Shown here: piece after piece, positions 1-9,103 of the stretch
Numbering within the stretch: position 1 is the stretch's first letter
Layout: the number at the start of each line of letters is the position of its first letter
Assembly (NCBI GenBank): GCA_030700315.1
Contig: JAUYJO010000200.1
Span: 1-54,188, forward strand
DNA from: Gallionella sp.
GTDB taxonomy: Bacteria > Pseudomonadota > Gammaproteobacteria > Burkholderiales > Gallionellaceae
DNA length: 54,188 bases
Direction of reading: 5' to 3'
Program-made: the position numbers and the translations under genes
The notes under the pieces: model-generated
Database searches by the model: none
What the model was told of the DNA's origin: nothing
Seen by the model: only the letters and a program-made list of their open reading frames with translations

Positions 1-35
1 CCCACCCTACCGTCTCACCAAATGAGGAGAAAACC

Positions 36-779
36 ATGGACAGATTGATCTACACCGCCATGACCGGCGCTTCGCAGGTGCTGCAACAGCAGGCGGCGGT
101 GTCGGAGAATCTGGCGAATGTCAACACGCCCGGATTCCGCGCCGTGCTCAATACATTCCGCGCCGTGCCGCTGAGGGGCGAAGGTTTGCCGACCCGCACG
201 TTCGTGGTGGATTCCACACCGGGTGCGGATTTTGCGCCCGGTGTGCTCCAGCAAACCGGACGCGATCTGGATGTGGCGGTGACCGGTGAGGGCTGGCTTG
301 CGGTGCTGGGGCCGGACGGCAAAGAGGCCTACACGCGCAACGGCAGCCTTCAAATCGCGCCCAATGGCGTGCTGCAAAACCGTATCGGCTTGAATGTGGT
401 GGGCGACGGCGGCGAGATTACCATTCCGCCCGACACCGAAGTGACCATCGCCAAGGATGGCACTATTTCGACTGTGCCCAGCGGCGGACAGGCAACGTCA
501 ATAATTGTGGTGGGCAGGCTGAAGCTGGTCAACCCGCCGCCGGAGCAACTGGCGCGCGGCGACGACGGTTTGTTTCGCCTGAAGGATGGCGCGACAGCCG
601 ATCCGGATGCCGCCGTGAGCGTGGTGCCGCGCAGCCTGGAAGGCAGCAACGTGAATACCGTGGAAGCGATTGTGAGCATGATTTCGCTGGCGCGCAAATT
701 CGACATGCAGATGAAAATGCTGCAAAGCGCGGATAACAATGCAAGGCAGGCCAGCCAGATTATGAGTCTCACCGGTTAA
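36..779 (+). CDS. flgF: Flagellar basal-body rod protein FlgF
   Basis: FlgF is a proximal rod subunit of the flagellar basal body, assembled in the periplasm after export through the flagellar type III gate. The 247-residue product has the N-terminal rod motif (NLANVNTPGFR, residues about 25-35), the central rod/hook fold with AVTGEGWLAV, and the C-terminal helix ending NVNTVEAIVSMISLARKFDMQMK. Length is normal for FlgF. The ATG follows a GAGGAG ribosome site. It is the first complete gene of the window and is followed by flgG after a gap that holds a REP-like palindrome. Only 35 bases lie upstream, so any flgE-flgF linkage is outside view. Identification is firm; FlgF is told from FlgG by its shorter, more divergent middle and its position. 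Confidence 0.95.
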   Translation: MDRLIYTAMTGASQVLQQQAAVSENLANVNTPGFRAVLNTFRAVPLRGEGLPTRTFVVDSTPGADFAPGVLQQTGRDLDVAVTGEGWLAVLGPDGKEAYTRNGSLQIAPNGVLQNRIGLNVVGDGGEITIPPDTEVTIAKDGTISTVPSGGQATSIIVVGRLKLVNPPPEQLARGDDGLFRLKDGATADPDAAVSVVPRSLEGSNVNTVEAIVSMISLARKFDMQMKMLQSADNNARQASQIMSLTG

Positions 780-818
780 GTGATTGAACCATGAAAATTC
801 ATCAGGGGAAAGCGTCGT

Positions 819-893
819 TGTAGGAGCGCAATTTATTGCGCGATTGGATGGATATGACGCAGAAGCTATCGCGCGATGAATCGCGCTCCTACA
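819..893. repeat. REP-like palindrome (GTAGGAGCGC family)
   Basis: Imperfect inverted repeat between flgF and flgG. The left arm starts GTAGGAGCGCAATTTATTGC and the right arm ends ATCGCGCTCCTAC. The same family recurs at 14195-14254, and a variant lies at 54085-54139. It would form a stem-loop in the flgFG transcript; no start codon or ribosome site lies in it. Confidence 0.8.
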
Positions 894-923
894 GCTCGGT
901 TACTAATTGAAAGGAAAGCAAGC

Positions 924-1706
924 ATGATACGTTCTCTATGGATTTCCAAAACCGGCCTGGATGCGCAGCAGACCCAGATGGATGTGATCGCCAATAACCT
1001 GGCGAATGTCAGCACCAGCGGTTTCAAGCGCTCGCGCGCGGTGTTCGAGGATTTGCTGTATCAGACCATCCGCCAGCCGGGCGCGCAATCTTCCCAGCAA
1101 ACCCAGATTCCATCGGGCTTGCAGCTCGGCACCGGGGTGCGCCCGATCGCTGTCGAGCGGATTCATACCCAGGGAAATTTGCAACTGACTGGCAACCAGT
1201 TGGATGTGGCGATTCAGGGTGCCGGTTTCTTTCAGATTCTGATGCCGGACGGATCGACTTCCTACACCCGCGACGGCTCGTTTCAGACCGATAGCCAGGG
1301 TCAGGTGGTGACTTCCAGCGGCTTTCCGATTCAGCCTGCGATTACCATACCGGCGAATTCCCTTACTGTGACCATCGGGCGTGACGGGGTCATCACCGTC
1401 ACCCAGCCTGGCGTGGCCGCGCCGGTGCAGGTGGGCAGCTTGCAACTGGCAACCTTTATCAATCCGGCGGGCTTGCAAAGTCAGGGCGAAAACCTGTATC
1501 AGGAAACCGCGTCGAGCGGCACGCCGAGCACCAATGTGCCGGGCACCAATGGCTCGGGGTTGTTGAACCAAAGTTATGTGGAAACCTCTAATGTAAACGT
1601 GGTGGAAGAGCTGGTGAACATGATCCAGACGCAGCGCGCTTACGAGATCAATTCCAAGGCTATTTCAACTTCGGATCAGATGTTGCAGCGTTTGTCGCAG
1701 ATTTAA
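924..1706 (+). CDS. flgG: Flagellar distal rod protein FlgG
   Basis: FlgG forms the distal rod that passes through the P- and L-rings. The protein (260 residues from this start) begins [20 protein letters not shown], the classic FlgG N-terminus, continues with [15 protein letters not shown], contains [10 protein letters not shown] in the core, and ends with the coiled C-terminal helix [22 protein letters not shown]. The reading frame extends upstream to 876, but that part reads through the palindrome; the ATG at 924 is preceded by GAAAGGAAAGC and matches the family start. It lies between flgF and flgH in the usual rod/ring order. Confidence 0.97.
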   Translation: MIRSLWISKTGLDAQQTQMDVIANNLANVSTSGFKRSRAVFEDLLYQTIRQPGAQSSQQTQIPSGLQLGTGVRPIAVERIHTQGNLQLTGNQLDVAIQGAGFFQILMPDGSTSYTRDGSFQTDSQGQVVTSSGFPIQPAITIPANSLTVTIGRDGVITVTQPGVAAPVQVGSLQLATFINPAGLQSQGENLYQETASSGTPSTNVPGTNGSGLLNQSYVETSNVNVVEELVNMIQTQRAYEINSKAISTSDQMLQRLSQI

Positions 1707-1749
1707 TTTTGGATAAAGGGCAGGCCTCAAACCTGCGGGGGTGGGGTTG

Positions 1750-2451
1750 ATGTTATTCAGAAGAATTTTTTTGACCGGGTTGGGCTTGATCGGGTTGTTG
1801 CCGGGTTTAACCGGCTGCGTCAGCAATCCGCCGACCAATGTCTATCAGCCGATGACCGTTAAACCGGTCGAGCGCAAAGTGCTTCCTCCGGCGGATGGGG
1901 CGATTTTCCATGCCGGGATCAATGAGCGCCCCTTGTTCGAGGACAAGCGCGCGCGCAATATCGGCGACATTCTGACCATCAATATCGTGGAAAAGGTTAC
2001 CGGCGACCGCAAGTCCAATAGCGGTTCCACCTTCGCCAACAGCGCCACTGTCAATACGCCCGGCGTGACCGTCGGCGCGCTCGCCAAAGTGTTGCTCAAG
2101 GCTTTTTCCGTTACCGGCAGCAGCGACAATAGCGCAACTACCACGGGATCAGGTGCGGCAAGCGCGAACATGACCGGCACGATTACCGTGACGGTGATCG
2201 ACGTGCTGGCTAACGGGAATTTGCAGGTCAGCGGCGAGAAACAGGTTGCCCTGAATAATAGCGATGAATTTATCCGGTTCTCTGGCGTGGTAAATCCGAT
2301 TACAATCTCCAACCTTAACGCCGTACAATCCACCCAGGTTGCCGATGCGCGTCTTGAATACAAGAGCGCAGGCGCGATGAGCGAGGTTATCAAAGACGCG
2401 CAGTCGTTGGGAATACTGGGGCGGTTCTTCATGTCGGTGTTGCCGTTCTGA
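1750..2451 (+). CDS. flgH: Flagellar L-ring lipoprotein FlgH
   Basis: FlgH forms the outer-membrane L-ring bushing round the rod. The 233-residue product has a lipoprotein signal peptide (MLFRRIFLTGLGLIGLLPG, then LTGC lipobox near residue 23), the family motifs SLF-like NERPLFEDKRARNIGDILTI and a C-terminal end GILGRFFMSVLPF close to other FlgH proteins. The frame opens at GTG 1741, but the ATG at 1750 has the better spaced G-rich ribosome site. The signal peptide is a normal lipoprotein type, in contrast to the repeat-derived leader of the next gene flgI. A GTCGGGTT palindrome separates the two. Confidence 0.95.
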   Translation: MLFRRIFLTGLGLIGLLPGLTGCVSNPPTNVYQPMTVKPVERKVLPPADGAIFHAGINERPLFEDKRARNIGDILTINIVEKVTGDRKSNSGSTFANSATVNTPGVTVGALAKVLLKAFSVTGSSDNSATTTGSGAASANMTGTITVTVIDVLANGNLQVSGEKQVALNNSDEFIRFSGVVNPITISNLNAVQSTQVADARLEYKSAGAMSEVIKDAQSLGILGRFFMSVLPF

Positions 2452-2476
2452 CATCAGGGGACAGGGGACAGCCTTT

Positions 2477-2562
2477 GTAGGTCGGGTTAGACGCGGCTTC
2501 TTGCGTCGTAACCCGACAAGCCGCCGGCGAATGTCGGGTTACGCTGCGCTAACCCGACCTAC
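2477..2562. repeat. GTAGGTCGGGTT palindromic repeat
   Basis: Inverted repeat in the flgH-flgI gap with arms GTAGGTCGGGTTA and TAACCCGACCTAC and nested smaller palindromes. Close relatives lie at 10432-10511 (fliQ-fliP gap) and 52284-52329, and a short copy is embedded at about 2656-2680. It looks like a dispersed REP-type sequence rather than a gene-specific terminator, as no T-run follows. Confidence 0.8.
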
Positions 2563-2580
2563 GGACTGACATCAAAGGAC

Positions 2581-2774
2581 ATGAGGATATGAGGACAGAG
2601 GACAGAAGACAGAAGACAGAGGACAGAGGTCTTGTGCGGCTTCGCCGCGCCTTTGTAGGTCGGGCTTCGCCCGACACAAAACAAAACCCGCGCAGCGGAC
2701 AACGCATCCGTCCTCTGTCCTCTGTCCTCTGTCTTCTGACCTCTGTTATCTGTCTTCTGTCCTCTGTCTTCTGT
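2581..2774. repeat. Heptanucleotide inverted-arm repeat element, copy 1 (5' end of flgI)
   Basis: The left arm (about 2589-2630) is a run of 7-bp units of the type AGGACAG/AAGACAG. The right arm (2712-2774) is exactly nine units of YYTCTGT type, with two deviating units (CTTCTGA and TATCTGT). Between them lies a core of small GC-rich hairpins (TTCGCC, GTCGGGCTTCGCCCGAC, GCGCAG). The arms are reverse complements of each other, so the whole element is a long imperfect palindrome. The right arm is in frame with flgI and ends exactly at the codon boundary before the signal-peptide c-region. Related copies are at 11227-11358, 11460-11526 and 11811-11978. Confidence 0.88.
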
Positions 2775-3827
2775 AGCAGCGCAGCGCACGCGGATCGCAT
2801 CAAAGACATGGCCACGATCCAGGGCGTGCGCGATAACCAGTTGCTTGGCTACGGCATTGTGGTTGGCTTGGATGGCAGCGGCGACCAGACCACGCAGACG
2901 CCGTTCACGGTGCAAAGCATCATCAGCATGCTGTCGCAGATGGGCATCAACCTGCCGCAAGGCACCAGTTTGCAACTCAAGAATGTGGCGGCGGTGATGG
3001 TGACGGCCACGTTGCCGCCGTTTTCCAAGCCCGGACAAACCATCGATGTGACGGCTTCGTCGATCGGCAATGCCAAGAGCCTGCGCGGCGGAACCTTGTT
3101 GATGACACCGTTGAAGGGCGCCGATGGCCAGGTGTACGCGATGGCGCAGGGCAACGTGCTGGTGGGCGGAGTGGGCGCTTCCTCGGGGGGTTCTTCGGTG
3201 CAGGTGAATCATTTGAGCGTTGGCCGTCTGCCGGCCGGCGCCACGGTGGAACGCGCCGTGCCGACGCTGTTAGGGCAAGGCGGGTTCATCCATCTGGAAT
3301 TGAGAACCACCGACTTTACGACCGCCGCGCGGATCGTCGAGGTGATTAACACGAAGATTGAGCCGGATCTGGCTGCGGCGCTGGATGGCCGGGTCATCCA
3401 GGTGCGCGCCCCGGGAGGCAATGAGCGCGTCGCTTTCATATCGAAAATCGAAAATCTGGAAGTCAGCCCGGCGCAGGGTATCGCCAAGGTCATCATCAAT
3501 GCGCGTACCGGGTCGGTGGTGATGAATCAGGCCGTGACCCTGGATAGTTGCGCCGTGGCGCACGGCAACCTGACCGTAGTCATCAGCTCCGACAGCACCG
3601 TGAGCCAACCGGCACCGCTATCGCCGGGGCAAACCGTGCAAACCGACAACGCTAATATTGATATTAAATCCGACCAGGGCGGCCTGGTGCAGTTATCCAA
3701 AGGCACCTCGCTGAGCGACGTGGTCAAGGCGCTGAATTCGATAGGCGCGACCCCGCAGGACTTGCTGGCGATTTTGCAGGCGATGAAATCATCCGGGGCG
3801 CTGCGCGCCGAGCTGGAGATTATTTGA
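2589..3827 (+). CDS. flgI: Flagellar P-ring protein FlgI with repeat-encoded leader
   Basis: FlgI forms the periplasmic P-ring. From about residue 69 the protein is a standard Flg[21 protein letters not shown], then [22 protein letters not shown] and a C-terminal [21 protein letters not shown]. The segment before it is unusual. The signal peptide core reads [20 protein letters not shown], ends with SSAAHA, and is encoded by nine 7-bp repeats. The true start is uncertain: ATG 2589 gives a long charged N-region, and GTG 2634 is an alternative. Cleavage after AHA (mature protein from base 2793) fits the family. The gene overlaps flgJ by one base. Confidence 0.93.
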   Translation: MRTEDRRQKTEDRGLVRLRRAFVGRASPDTKQNPRSGQRIRPLSSVLCLLTSVICLLSSVFCSSAAHADRIKDMATIQGVRDNQLLGYGIVVGLDGSGDQTTQTPFTVQSIISMLSQMGINLPQGTSLQLKNVAAVMVTATLPPFSKPGQTIDVTASSIGNAKSLRGGTLLMTPLKGADGQVYAMAQGNVLVGGVGASSGGSSVQVNHLSVGRLPAGATVERAVPTLLGQGGFIHLELRTTDFTTAARIVEVINTKIEPDLAAALDGRVIQVRAPGGNERVAFISKIENLEVSPAQGIAKVIINARTGSVVMNQAVTLDSCAVAHGNLTVVISSDSTVSQPAPLSPGQTVQTDNANIDIKSDQGGLVQLSKGTSLSDVVKALNSIGATPQDLLAILQAMKSSGALRAELEII

Positions 3828-4666
3828 TGGCCAACCCGCTGGACATCTCCGCAAAACTGGCTCTCGATACGCAGAGCCTGGAGCAGTTGCGCGCGCAGGC
3901 CAAGCATTCGCCGGATCAGGCGCTCAAGGCGGCGGCGCAGCAGTTCGAGTCGGTGTTTCTCAACATGATGCTGAAGAGCATGCGCGAAGCCACGCCGCAG
4001 GAAGGCATGTTCGATAGCGAGCAAACCCGGATGTTCACCGGCATGCTGGATCAGCAGTTGGTGCAAAGCATGTCCAGTCGCGGTGTGGGCTTGGCCGACA
4101 TCATGGTCAAGCAACTCAGGGGGCAGTTGACGGAAGCGGTGAACAGCGGGCAGAGAATCGGCGCGCAACCCTCGATCAGCGCCCTGCCGTCCGCGTATAG
4201 CGAGAACGCCCAGCAGGGTTTTGTGGACCGCATGTTGCCGTTTGCCGTGCAGGCCAGCCAGGCAAGCGGTGTGCCGCCGCAACTGATGCTCGGGCAAGCC
4301 GCGCTGGAAAGCGGCTGGGGCAAACGCGAAATCCGCATGGCCGACGGCAGCAACAGCTTCAACCTGTTCGGCATCAAGGCCAGCGGTGGTTGGGACGGCA
4401 AGGTGGCCGAAGTGATGACCACCGAATATAAAAACGGCATCGCGCATAAACAGATTGAAAAATTCCGCGCCTATTCGTCTTACACCGAGGCGTTTCAGGA
4501 TTACGCCAGCCTGATCGGCAATAACCCGCGCTACGCCGGCGTGTTGCAGCAAGGCGGCGACGTGGCCGGAATGGCGCAGGCCATGCAAAATGCCGGGTAC
4601 GCAACCGACCCGGACTATGCGGACAAGCTGGCGCGCGTGATGGGTATGGTGAAAATACAAGCTTGA
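3827..4666 (+). CDS. flgJ: Peptidoglycan hydrolase / rod cap FlgJ
   Basis: FlgJ caps the growing rod and opens the peptidoglycan for it. The 279-residue protein has the N-terminal rod-capping domain (FESVFLNMMLKSMREATP, about residues 40-58) and a C-terminal glucosaminidase-type domain from about residue 129, with the likely catalytic glutamate in QAALESGWGKREI (about residue 161), then SNSFNLFGIKA and FQDYASLIGNNPRY. The two-domain form is the one found in beta- and gammaproteobacteria. The ATG at 3827 shares one base with the flgI stop, so translation is probably coupled. Confidence 0.95.
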   Translation: MANPLDISAKLALDTQSLEQLRAQAKHSPDQALKAAAQQFESVFLNMMLKSMREATPQEGMFDSEQTRMFTGMLDQQLVQSMSSRGVGLADIMVKQLRGQLTEAVNSGQRIGAQPSISALPSAYSENAQQGFVDRMLPFAVQASQASGVPPQLMLGQAALESGWGKREIRMADGSNSFNLFGIKASGGWDGKVAEVMTTEYKNGIAHKQIEKFRAYSSYTEAFQDYASLIGNNPRYAGVLQQGGDVAGMAQAMQNAGYATDPDYADKLARVMGMVKIQA

Positions 4667-4674
4667 CGGGTAAT

Positions 4675-4790
4675 TCAATTTCTCCTTATCAATAGGAAAA
4701 TAATCCGTAGGTCGGGCTCCGCCCGACATCTTTATCCGGCGGGTAGAACCCGCACTACGTATTGCTCTATTGATCGGGAATTGGAATAAC
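4675..4790. repeat. Intergenic repeat shared with 52137-52235
   Basis: A stretch of about 100 bases after flgJ reads AATAGGAAAATAATCC, GTAGGTCGGGCTCCGCCCGA, ATCTTTATCCGGCGGGTAGA and TTGCTCTATTG. The same order of motifs, with a few changes, occurs at 52137-52235 downstream of the outer-membrane barrel gene. It holds two hairpins (GGTCGGGC/GCCCGAC and GCGGGT/ACCCGC). No open frame of note. Confidence 0.75.
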
Positions 4791-4844
4791 TACATCAGGT
4801 GTGGCTGTTTTCTCCTTCCCCCTTGCATGAGGAAGGCTGTGAGG

Positions 4845-5042
4845 GGTGATACCCCCCTTTGCAAAAGGGGGGCAGGGGGGATTTACAGCAGGTGGCGAGA
4901 GAGCGGCGCACTTTAAAATCCCCCTCAGTTCCCCTTTTGCAAAGCATGTCCTGAGCTTGCCGAAGTGGGGGGAAGCGAAGCGCACGGCGCGCAGAAGTTG
5001 TAGGCCGTGTTTTAACACGACCACTTCGACAAGCTCAGGGCA
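4845..5042. repeat. Nested palindromic repeats in flgJ-flgK gap
   Basis: The 4667-5197 gap has no gene. It holds a palindrome family with arms CCCCCCTTTGCAAAAGGGGG and AATCCCCCTCAGTTCCCCTT (about 4850-4944, related to 26421-26517). It also holds an inverted pair CCTGAGCTTGCCGAAG (about 4950) and CTTCGACAAGCTCAGG (about 5024-5040), a short repeat widely seen in proteobacterial genomes. These are repetitive, not coding. Confidence 0.7.
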
Positions 5043-5123
5043 GGCATATCGGGCTGAAGCTTAACCTTAACCTGCGCTAGAGCCACTTCCTGTTTTGGTT
5101 TGCCCCACAGAATATAATCGCCC

Positions 5124-5150
5124 TAAAGAATAGCCCGAACCTGCCGATAA
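5124..5150 (+). promoter_or_regulatory. FliA (sigma-28) promoter for flgKL
   Basis: TAAA at 5124-5127 and GCCGATAA at 5143-5150 are separated by exactly 15 bases, the full consensus of a flagellar sigma-28 promoter. Transcription would start about 10 bases downstream, giving a leader of about 40 bases before flgK. Hook-junction proteins are late genes in other bacteria, which fits. No equally good match was found before the other flagellar genes here. Confidence 0.88.
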
Positions 5151-5197
5151 CTTATATGAGCCCGTGAGTCGATCAAGGGGCGAGTGAAGGAAATATT

Positions 5198-7282
5198 ATG
5201 AGCAACTTATTTACCTCGGCACTGAGTGCCATGAATGCGGCGCAGACCGGCATGGCGACCACGCAGCACAACATTGCCAATGCCAGTACGCCCGGTTTTA
5301 CCCGGCAGACGGTAGTGACTAGCCCGAATGCCGGACAGATGACGGGCGGTGGCTTCATCGGCGCGGGTGTCGAGGTCTCAGGGGTGAGAAGGATATACGA
5401 TCAGTACCTGACCAATCAGGTGCGGCTGGAGCAGACGCAGTCCAACTATTTGAGCACCTATCACTCATCGATGACGCAGATCGATAACCTGATAGCCGAC
5501 CCTACTGCCGGGGCTTCGCCAGCCATGCAGGATTTTTTCAACGCGTTGAACGGGGTGGCCAACAACCCCGAATCGGTTCCCGCCCGCCAAACTTTGCTGG
5601 GCACGTCGCAGTTTGTCGTGAATCGCTTCCAGGCAATCGATCAGCGGCTGACCGACATCGCCGACGGGCTTAACGGCCAAATCACCCGGAGCATCGGCAC
5701 GGTCAATAACTATGCGCAGCAGATTGCCACTCTGAACGGCAATATCAAGCGCGCCATCGCCAACGGGCAGGGGCAGCTACCCAACGATTTGCTCGATCAG
5801 CGCGACCAGGTCATCAACCAGTTGAACCAGGAAATCAAGGTCAGCGTGCAGTTGCAACCGGACGGTGCCGCCAATGTGTATGTAGGCAACGGGCAGACGC
5901 TGGTGATCGATGAAAAGTCCATGAATCTGGGTGCGATTCGCTCGGAAACGGACCCGAGCAAGCTGGATATCGTTTACCGCGACGGGGCTAACACCACGCT
6001 TCTGCAGCAGACCGGTTTGCAGGGCGGTAATCTGGGCGCTTATCTCGCCTTCCGCGACCAGAGCCTGGAACCCGCGCGCAACGCGCTGGGGCGTGTGGCC
6101 ATGGGGCTGGCGACCAAAATGAACGAGCAGAACCAGATGGGCCTGGATTTGAACGGCGCGGCGGGCGGAAATATTTTCAATGTGGGCGCGCCGCGCGTCG
6201 AAACGGGCATAAAAAACACGGGCACGGCGGTCGCCTCCGCGACGATCAGCGATGTCACACAGCTCACCACCAGCGATTACCAACTGCGCTATGACGGAGC
6301 CAATTACTCGATGGTGCGCTTGTCCGACAATACTTCGACCAATGTCGGAACGACGGCAGCCCCTCCTTCGAATGTGACGATGGACGGGTTTACCTTCAGC
6401 GTGTCTGCCGGGGCGATTAAAGGCGACACCTTTTTGATTCGCCCCACCGCAGACGGTGCGCGGGATATTCGCGTGACGATGAGCAACCCCGCCAATATTG
6501 CGGCGGCCGCACCTGTGCGCTCCAATGCCGATTTGACCAATACCGGATCCGGGATTATTTCAGCGCCGGTCGTGACTTCCGGGCTGCCACTGAATGTGAA
6601 TTTGCAGTCGCCGGTTACGCTGACTTTCAATGATCCGCCGACAACTTATAGTCAGATTTCATCGAATGCGATGATAGCGGTAGGCGGTACAGATGTGACA
6701 GTAGCAAGCACCACCAACATGGCGGTCGGCATGCCGATAACAGGAGGGGGTTTTCCAGCTGGGGCGACAATTACGAGCATCACTAATGGCACGACGTTTG
6801 TGGCTTCTGTGGCAGGAACGCCAGGTGTAGGGCAAACATTAAAGATTGGAAGCTACGCGTACACTTCCGGTAACGATATTTCCTTCAACGGCTGGACAGC
6901 ACAAATCTCCGGTACGCCTGCCGCAGGCGATGTATTCACCGTCGGAGCCAACACTAACGCTACCGGCGACAACCGCAACGCCTTGCTGATGTCGGGCATG
7001 CAGAACCAGAATCTGATGGCGGACGGAACCACCACATTTCAGGGAATATATGGCCAGTTGGTCGGCGAAATTGGCGCCAAAACCCATGAACTGGCTGTCA
7101 CCAGCCAGGCGCAGATCAGCATGACCGCGCAATCGGTCGCGCAGCAGCAGGCGGTTTCGGGCGTGAATCTGGACGAAGAAGCGGCAAATTTGATGCTTTA
7201 TCAGCGCGCCTACCAGGCCGCTGCCAAGGCGATGCAGGTTGCCAACACGATGTTTGATGCCTTAATGGCGATTGGAGGGTAA
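5198..7282 (+). CDS. flgK: Hook-filament junction protein FlgK (HAP1), enlarged
   Basis: FlgK joins hook to filament. The N-terminus (NLFTSALSAMNAAQTGMATT, then NIANASTPGFTRQ) and C-terminus (GVNLDEEAANLMLYQRAYQA, then AKAMQVANTMFDALMA) are typical D0/D1 sequences. At 694 residues it is longer than the roughly 550 of enterobacterial FlgK. Part of the excess is an insert at about residues 486-551 containing VASTTNMAVGMPITGGGFPA and ATITSITNGTTF. That style is seen in surface and tail proteins, and the insert splits the usual transition to SGNDISFNGWTAQISGTPAA. The insert is richer in A and T than its surroundings. The start has an AAGGAAA ribosome site and lies downstream of the sigma-28 promoter. 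Confidence 0.95.
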   Translation: MSNLFTSALSAMNAAQTGMATTQHNIANASTPGFTRQTVVTSPNAGQMTGGGFIGAGVEVSGVRRIYDQYLTNQVRLEQTQSNYLSTYHSSMTQIDNLIADPTAGASPAMQDFFNALNGVANNPESVPARQTLLGTSQFVVNRFQAIDQRLTDIADGLNGQITRSIGTVNNYAQQIATLNGNIKRAIANGQGQLPNDLLDQRDQVINQLNQEIKVSVQLQPDGAANVYVGNGQTLVIDEKSMNLGAIRSETDPSKLDIVYRDGANTTLLQQTGLQGGNLGAYLAFRDQSLEPARNALGRVAMGLATKMNEQNQMGLDLNGAAGGNIFNVGAPRVETGIKNTGTAVASATISDVTQLTTSDYQLRYDGANYSMVRLSDNTSTNVGTTAAPPSNVTMDGFTFSVSAGAIKGDTFLIRPTADGARDIRVTMSNPANIAAAAPVRSNADLTNTGSGIISAPVVTSGLPLNVNLQSPVTLTFNDPPTTYSQISSNAMIAVGGTDVTVASTTNMAVGMPITGGGFPAGATITSITNGTTFVASVAGTPGVGQTLKIGSYAYTSGNDISFNGWTAQISGTPAAGDVFTVGANTNATGDNRNALLMSGMQNQNLMADGTTTFQGIYGQLVGEIGAKTHELAVTSQAQISMTAQSVAQQQAVSGVNLDEEAANLMLYQRAYQAAAKAMQVANTMFDALMAIGG

Positions 7283-7287
7283 CTATC

Positions 7288-9075
7288 ATGCGTGTCAGTT
7301 CCAATATGCTGTTCGACAGCAATGTCGCCGCGATGACCCAGCAACAGGCACGCCTGATGCAGACCCAGCAACAGGTTTCCACCGGGCGCAAAATTTTGAC
7401 CGCCTCGGACGATCCGGTGGCGGCGGCGCGCGCGCTGGATGTGACCCAGTCGGACGCGATGAACACCCAATATGCGGCCAATCGCGGCGCGGCGCGCCAC
7501 ACCCTGTCGCTGGCCGAAAGCACGCTGCAAGGCGTCACCTCGTTGCTGCAGGATGTCAAAACCGCGACCGTCAGTGCGGGCAGTGGCACCATGAACGCCA
7601 GCGACCGCCGCACCATGGCGACCGACTTGAGCGGCCGATTGCAGGAGCTGACCGGGCTGGCGAACAGCACCGACGGCGTCGGCAACTTTCTGTTTGCCGG
7701 GTTCCAGTCCAAGACCACGCCTTTTGTGAGCACCGCCGCCGGCATGGCCTATTTCGGCGACGACGGACAGCGCAATGTCCAGGTCAGCGCCACCCGGCAA
7801 ATGCCCTCCAGCGGCAACGGCGCGGATATGTTCATGCGCATCAAGAACGGCAATGGCACGTTTGTCGCACAGGCGGATGCTGGCAATACGGGCACCGGGA
7901 TCATCAGCCAGGGATCGATCATCGATCAGACGGCACTGACAGGGGATAGTTATACCATCGACTATGCGGGGCCGTCTGCCACGGCTGCCGCAGGAAATAC
8001 TGTCAATGGAGCGATCATCAGCACACCAACGGTGGTCGACAAGACGGCGCTGACGGGCAAGGACTATGGTGTTACGCTGAACATGACGGCAGGGACTTAC
8101 GATGTCACCGATCTGACTGTGGCTGTCAATACCCAGACGATCACGGCACTGGATTTCAGCGGTGTGGGTGCAGCAGGATCATTTGTTGTCGATAGCGTCA
8201 CTACAGTTACTTTGGATGCTGCATATGATGAGACAACACTCGTAGGCGAGATGCAGGCAGATTTGGATGCCGGGGTTGGCGGAGTCGGCGCATATGCCGT
8301 CACGAGCACCGGCACAGTTTTGGGGGGCGATTTTGCCGTATCCATCACAAGGGCTGCGGGCGGTTCAGGAGTGTCGGTGTCGGCTGCCGATGCCAATGCG
8401 ATAACGGGCGGTATCGCCAACTCCCCCGGAGGCGCGAGCGTGTTGACCGGGCAGCCTTATGTTAGCGGACAGCCCATCAGTTTTGCTGGTTTGCAGTTCA
8501 ATATTCAGGACGGCGGCACTGCGTTTGTCGATGGCGACACTTTCACTGTATTGTCACCGGGATACACCGTGACTGACGCAACCACAGCGGCAGTCGTGTT
8601 GCCCGCACCGCCAGCTACGGGGCGCGTGCTCCATGTTAGCGGGCAAGCGATCAGCTTTGACGGGATACAAATTGATATTCAGGGCGACCCCGTGGCTGGC
8701 GACACCTTCACCGTCTCGCCGAGCAGCAACGAAAGCGTTTTCAAAACCCTTGCCGATTTGATTACAGCGCTGAATGCCCCGGTGGTCGGCGCGAGCCTGA
8801 CCAACAGCCTGAATCACGGCCTCACCCAGTTGGACAACGCGCTGGACAAGGTGCTGACCACGCGCTCTTCGCTGGGGCTGCGCCTCAACGAGATCGACGC
8901 GTTGCAGACGGCGGGCGAAGATTTGGGTTTGCAGTTCAAGCAGACCTTGTCCGAGTTGCAGGATGTCGATTACAACCAGGCGATCAGCGACCTGGTGCGC
9001 CAGCAGACCAATTTGCAGGCGGCGCAACAGACTTTTTCCAAGGTTGCCGGCCTGTCGCTGTTCGATTACATCTGA
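7288..9075 (+). CDS. flgL: Hook-filament junction protein FlgL (HAP3), enlarged
   Basis: FlgL is the second hook-filament adaptor. The ends are canonical: MRVSSNMLFDSNVAAMTQQQ, then QVSTGRKILTASDDPVAAAR at the start, and LGLRLNEIDALQTAGEDLGL with QFKQTLSELQDVDYNQAISD at the end. It has 595 residues against about 300-420 in most relatives. The surplus is in the exposed middle (about residues 205-490). There the FlgL domain motif appears twice: once as VSGQPISFAGLQFNIQDGG followed by DGDTFTV, and again as VSGQAISFDGIQIDIQGDP followed by AGDTFTV. This looks like a domain duplication plus a Thr/Val/Ala-rich insert. It follows flgK after five bases and is cotranscribed with it. Confidence 0.94.
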   Translation: MRVSSNMLFDSNVAAMTQQQARLMQTQQQVSTGRKILTASDDPVAAARALDVTQSDAMNTQYAANRGAARHTLSLAESTLQGVTSLLQDVKTATVSAGSGTMNASDRRTMATDLSGRLQELTGLANSTDGVGNFLFAGFQSKTTPFVSTAAGMAYFGDDGQRNVQVSATRQMPSSGNGADMFMRIKNGNGTFVAQADAGNTGTGIISQGSIIDQTALTGDSYTIDYAGPSATAAAGNTVNGAIISTPTVVDKTALTGKDYGVTLNMTAGTYDVTDLTVAVNTQTITALDFSGVGAAGSFVVDSVTTVTLDAAYDETTLVGEMQADLDAGVGGVGAYAVTSTGTVLGGDFAVSITRAAGGSGVSVSAADANAITGGIANSPGGASVLTGQPYVSGQPISFAGLQFNIQDGGTAFVDGDTFTVLSPGYTVTDATTAAVVLPAPPATGRVLHVSGQAISFDGIQIDIQGDPVAGDTFTVSPSSNESVFKTLADLITALNAPVVGASLTNSLNHGLTQLDNALDKVLTTRSSLGLRLNEIDALQTAGEDLGLQFKQTLSELQDVDYNQAISDLVRQQTNLQAAQQTFSKVAGLSLFDYI

Positions 9076-9103
9076 TTTTGTAACTACTCAGGGACTGCCG
9101 CTT

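Noticed and set aside
3527..4729. 400-codon frame on the - strand
   Set aside because: It covers flgI and flgJ in antisense; both sense genes have full family motifs.
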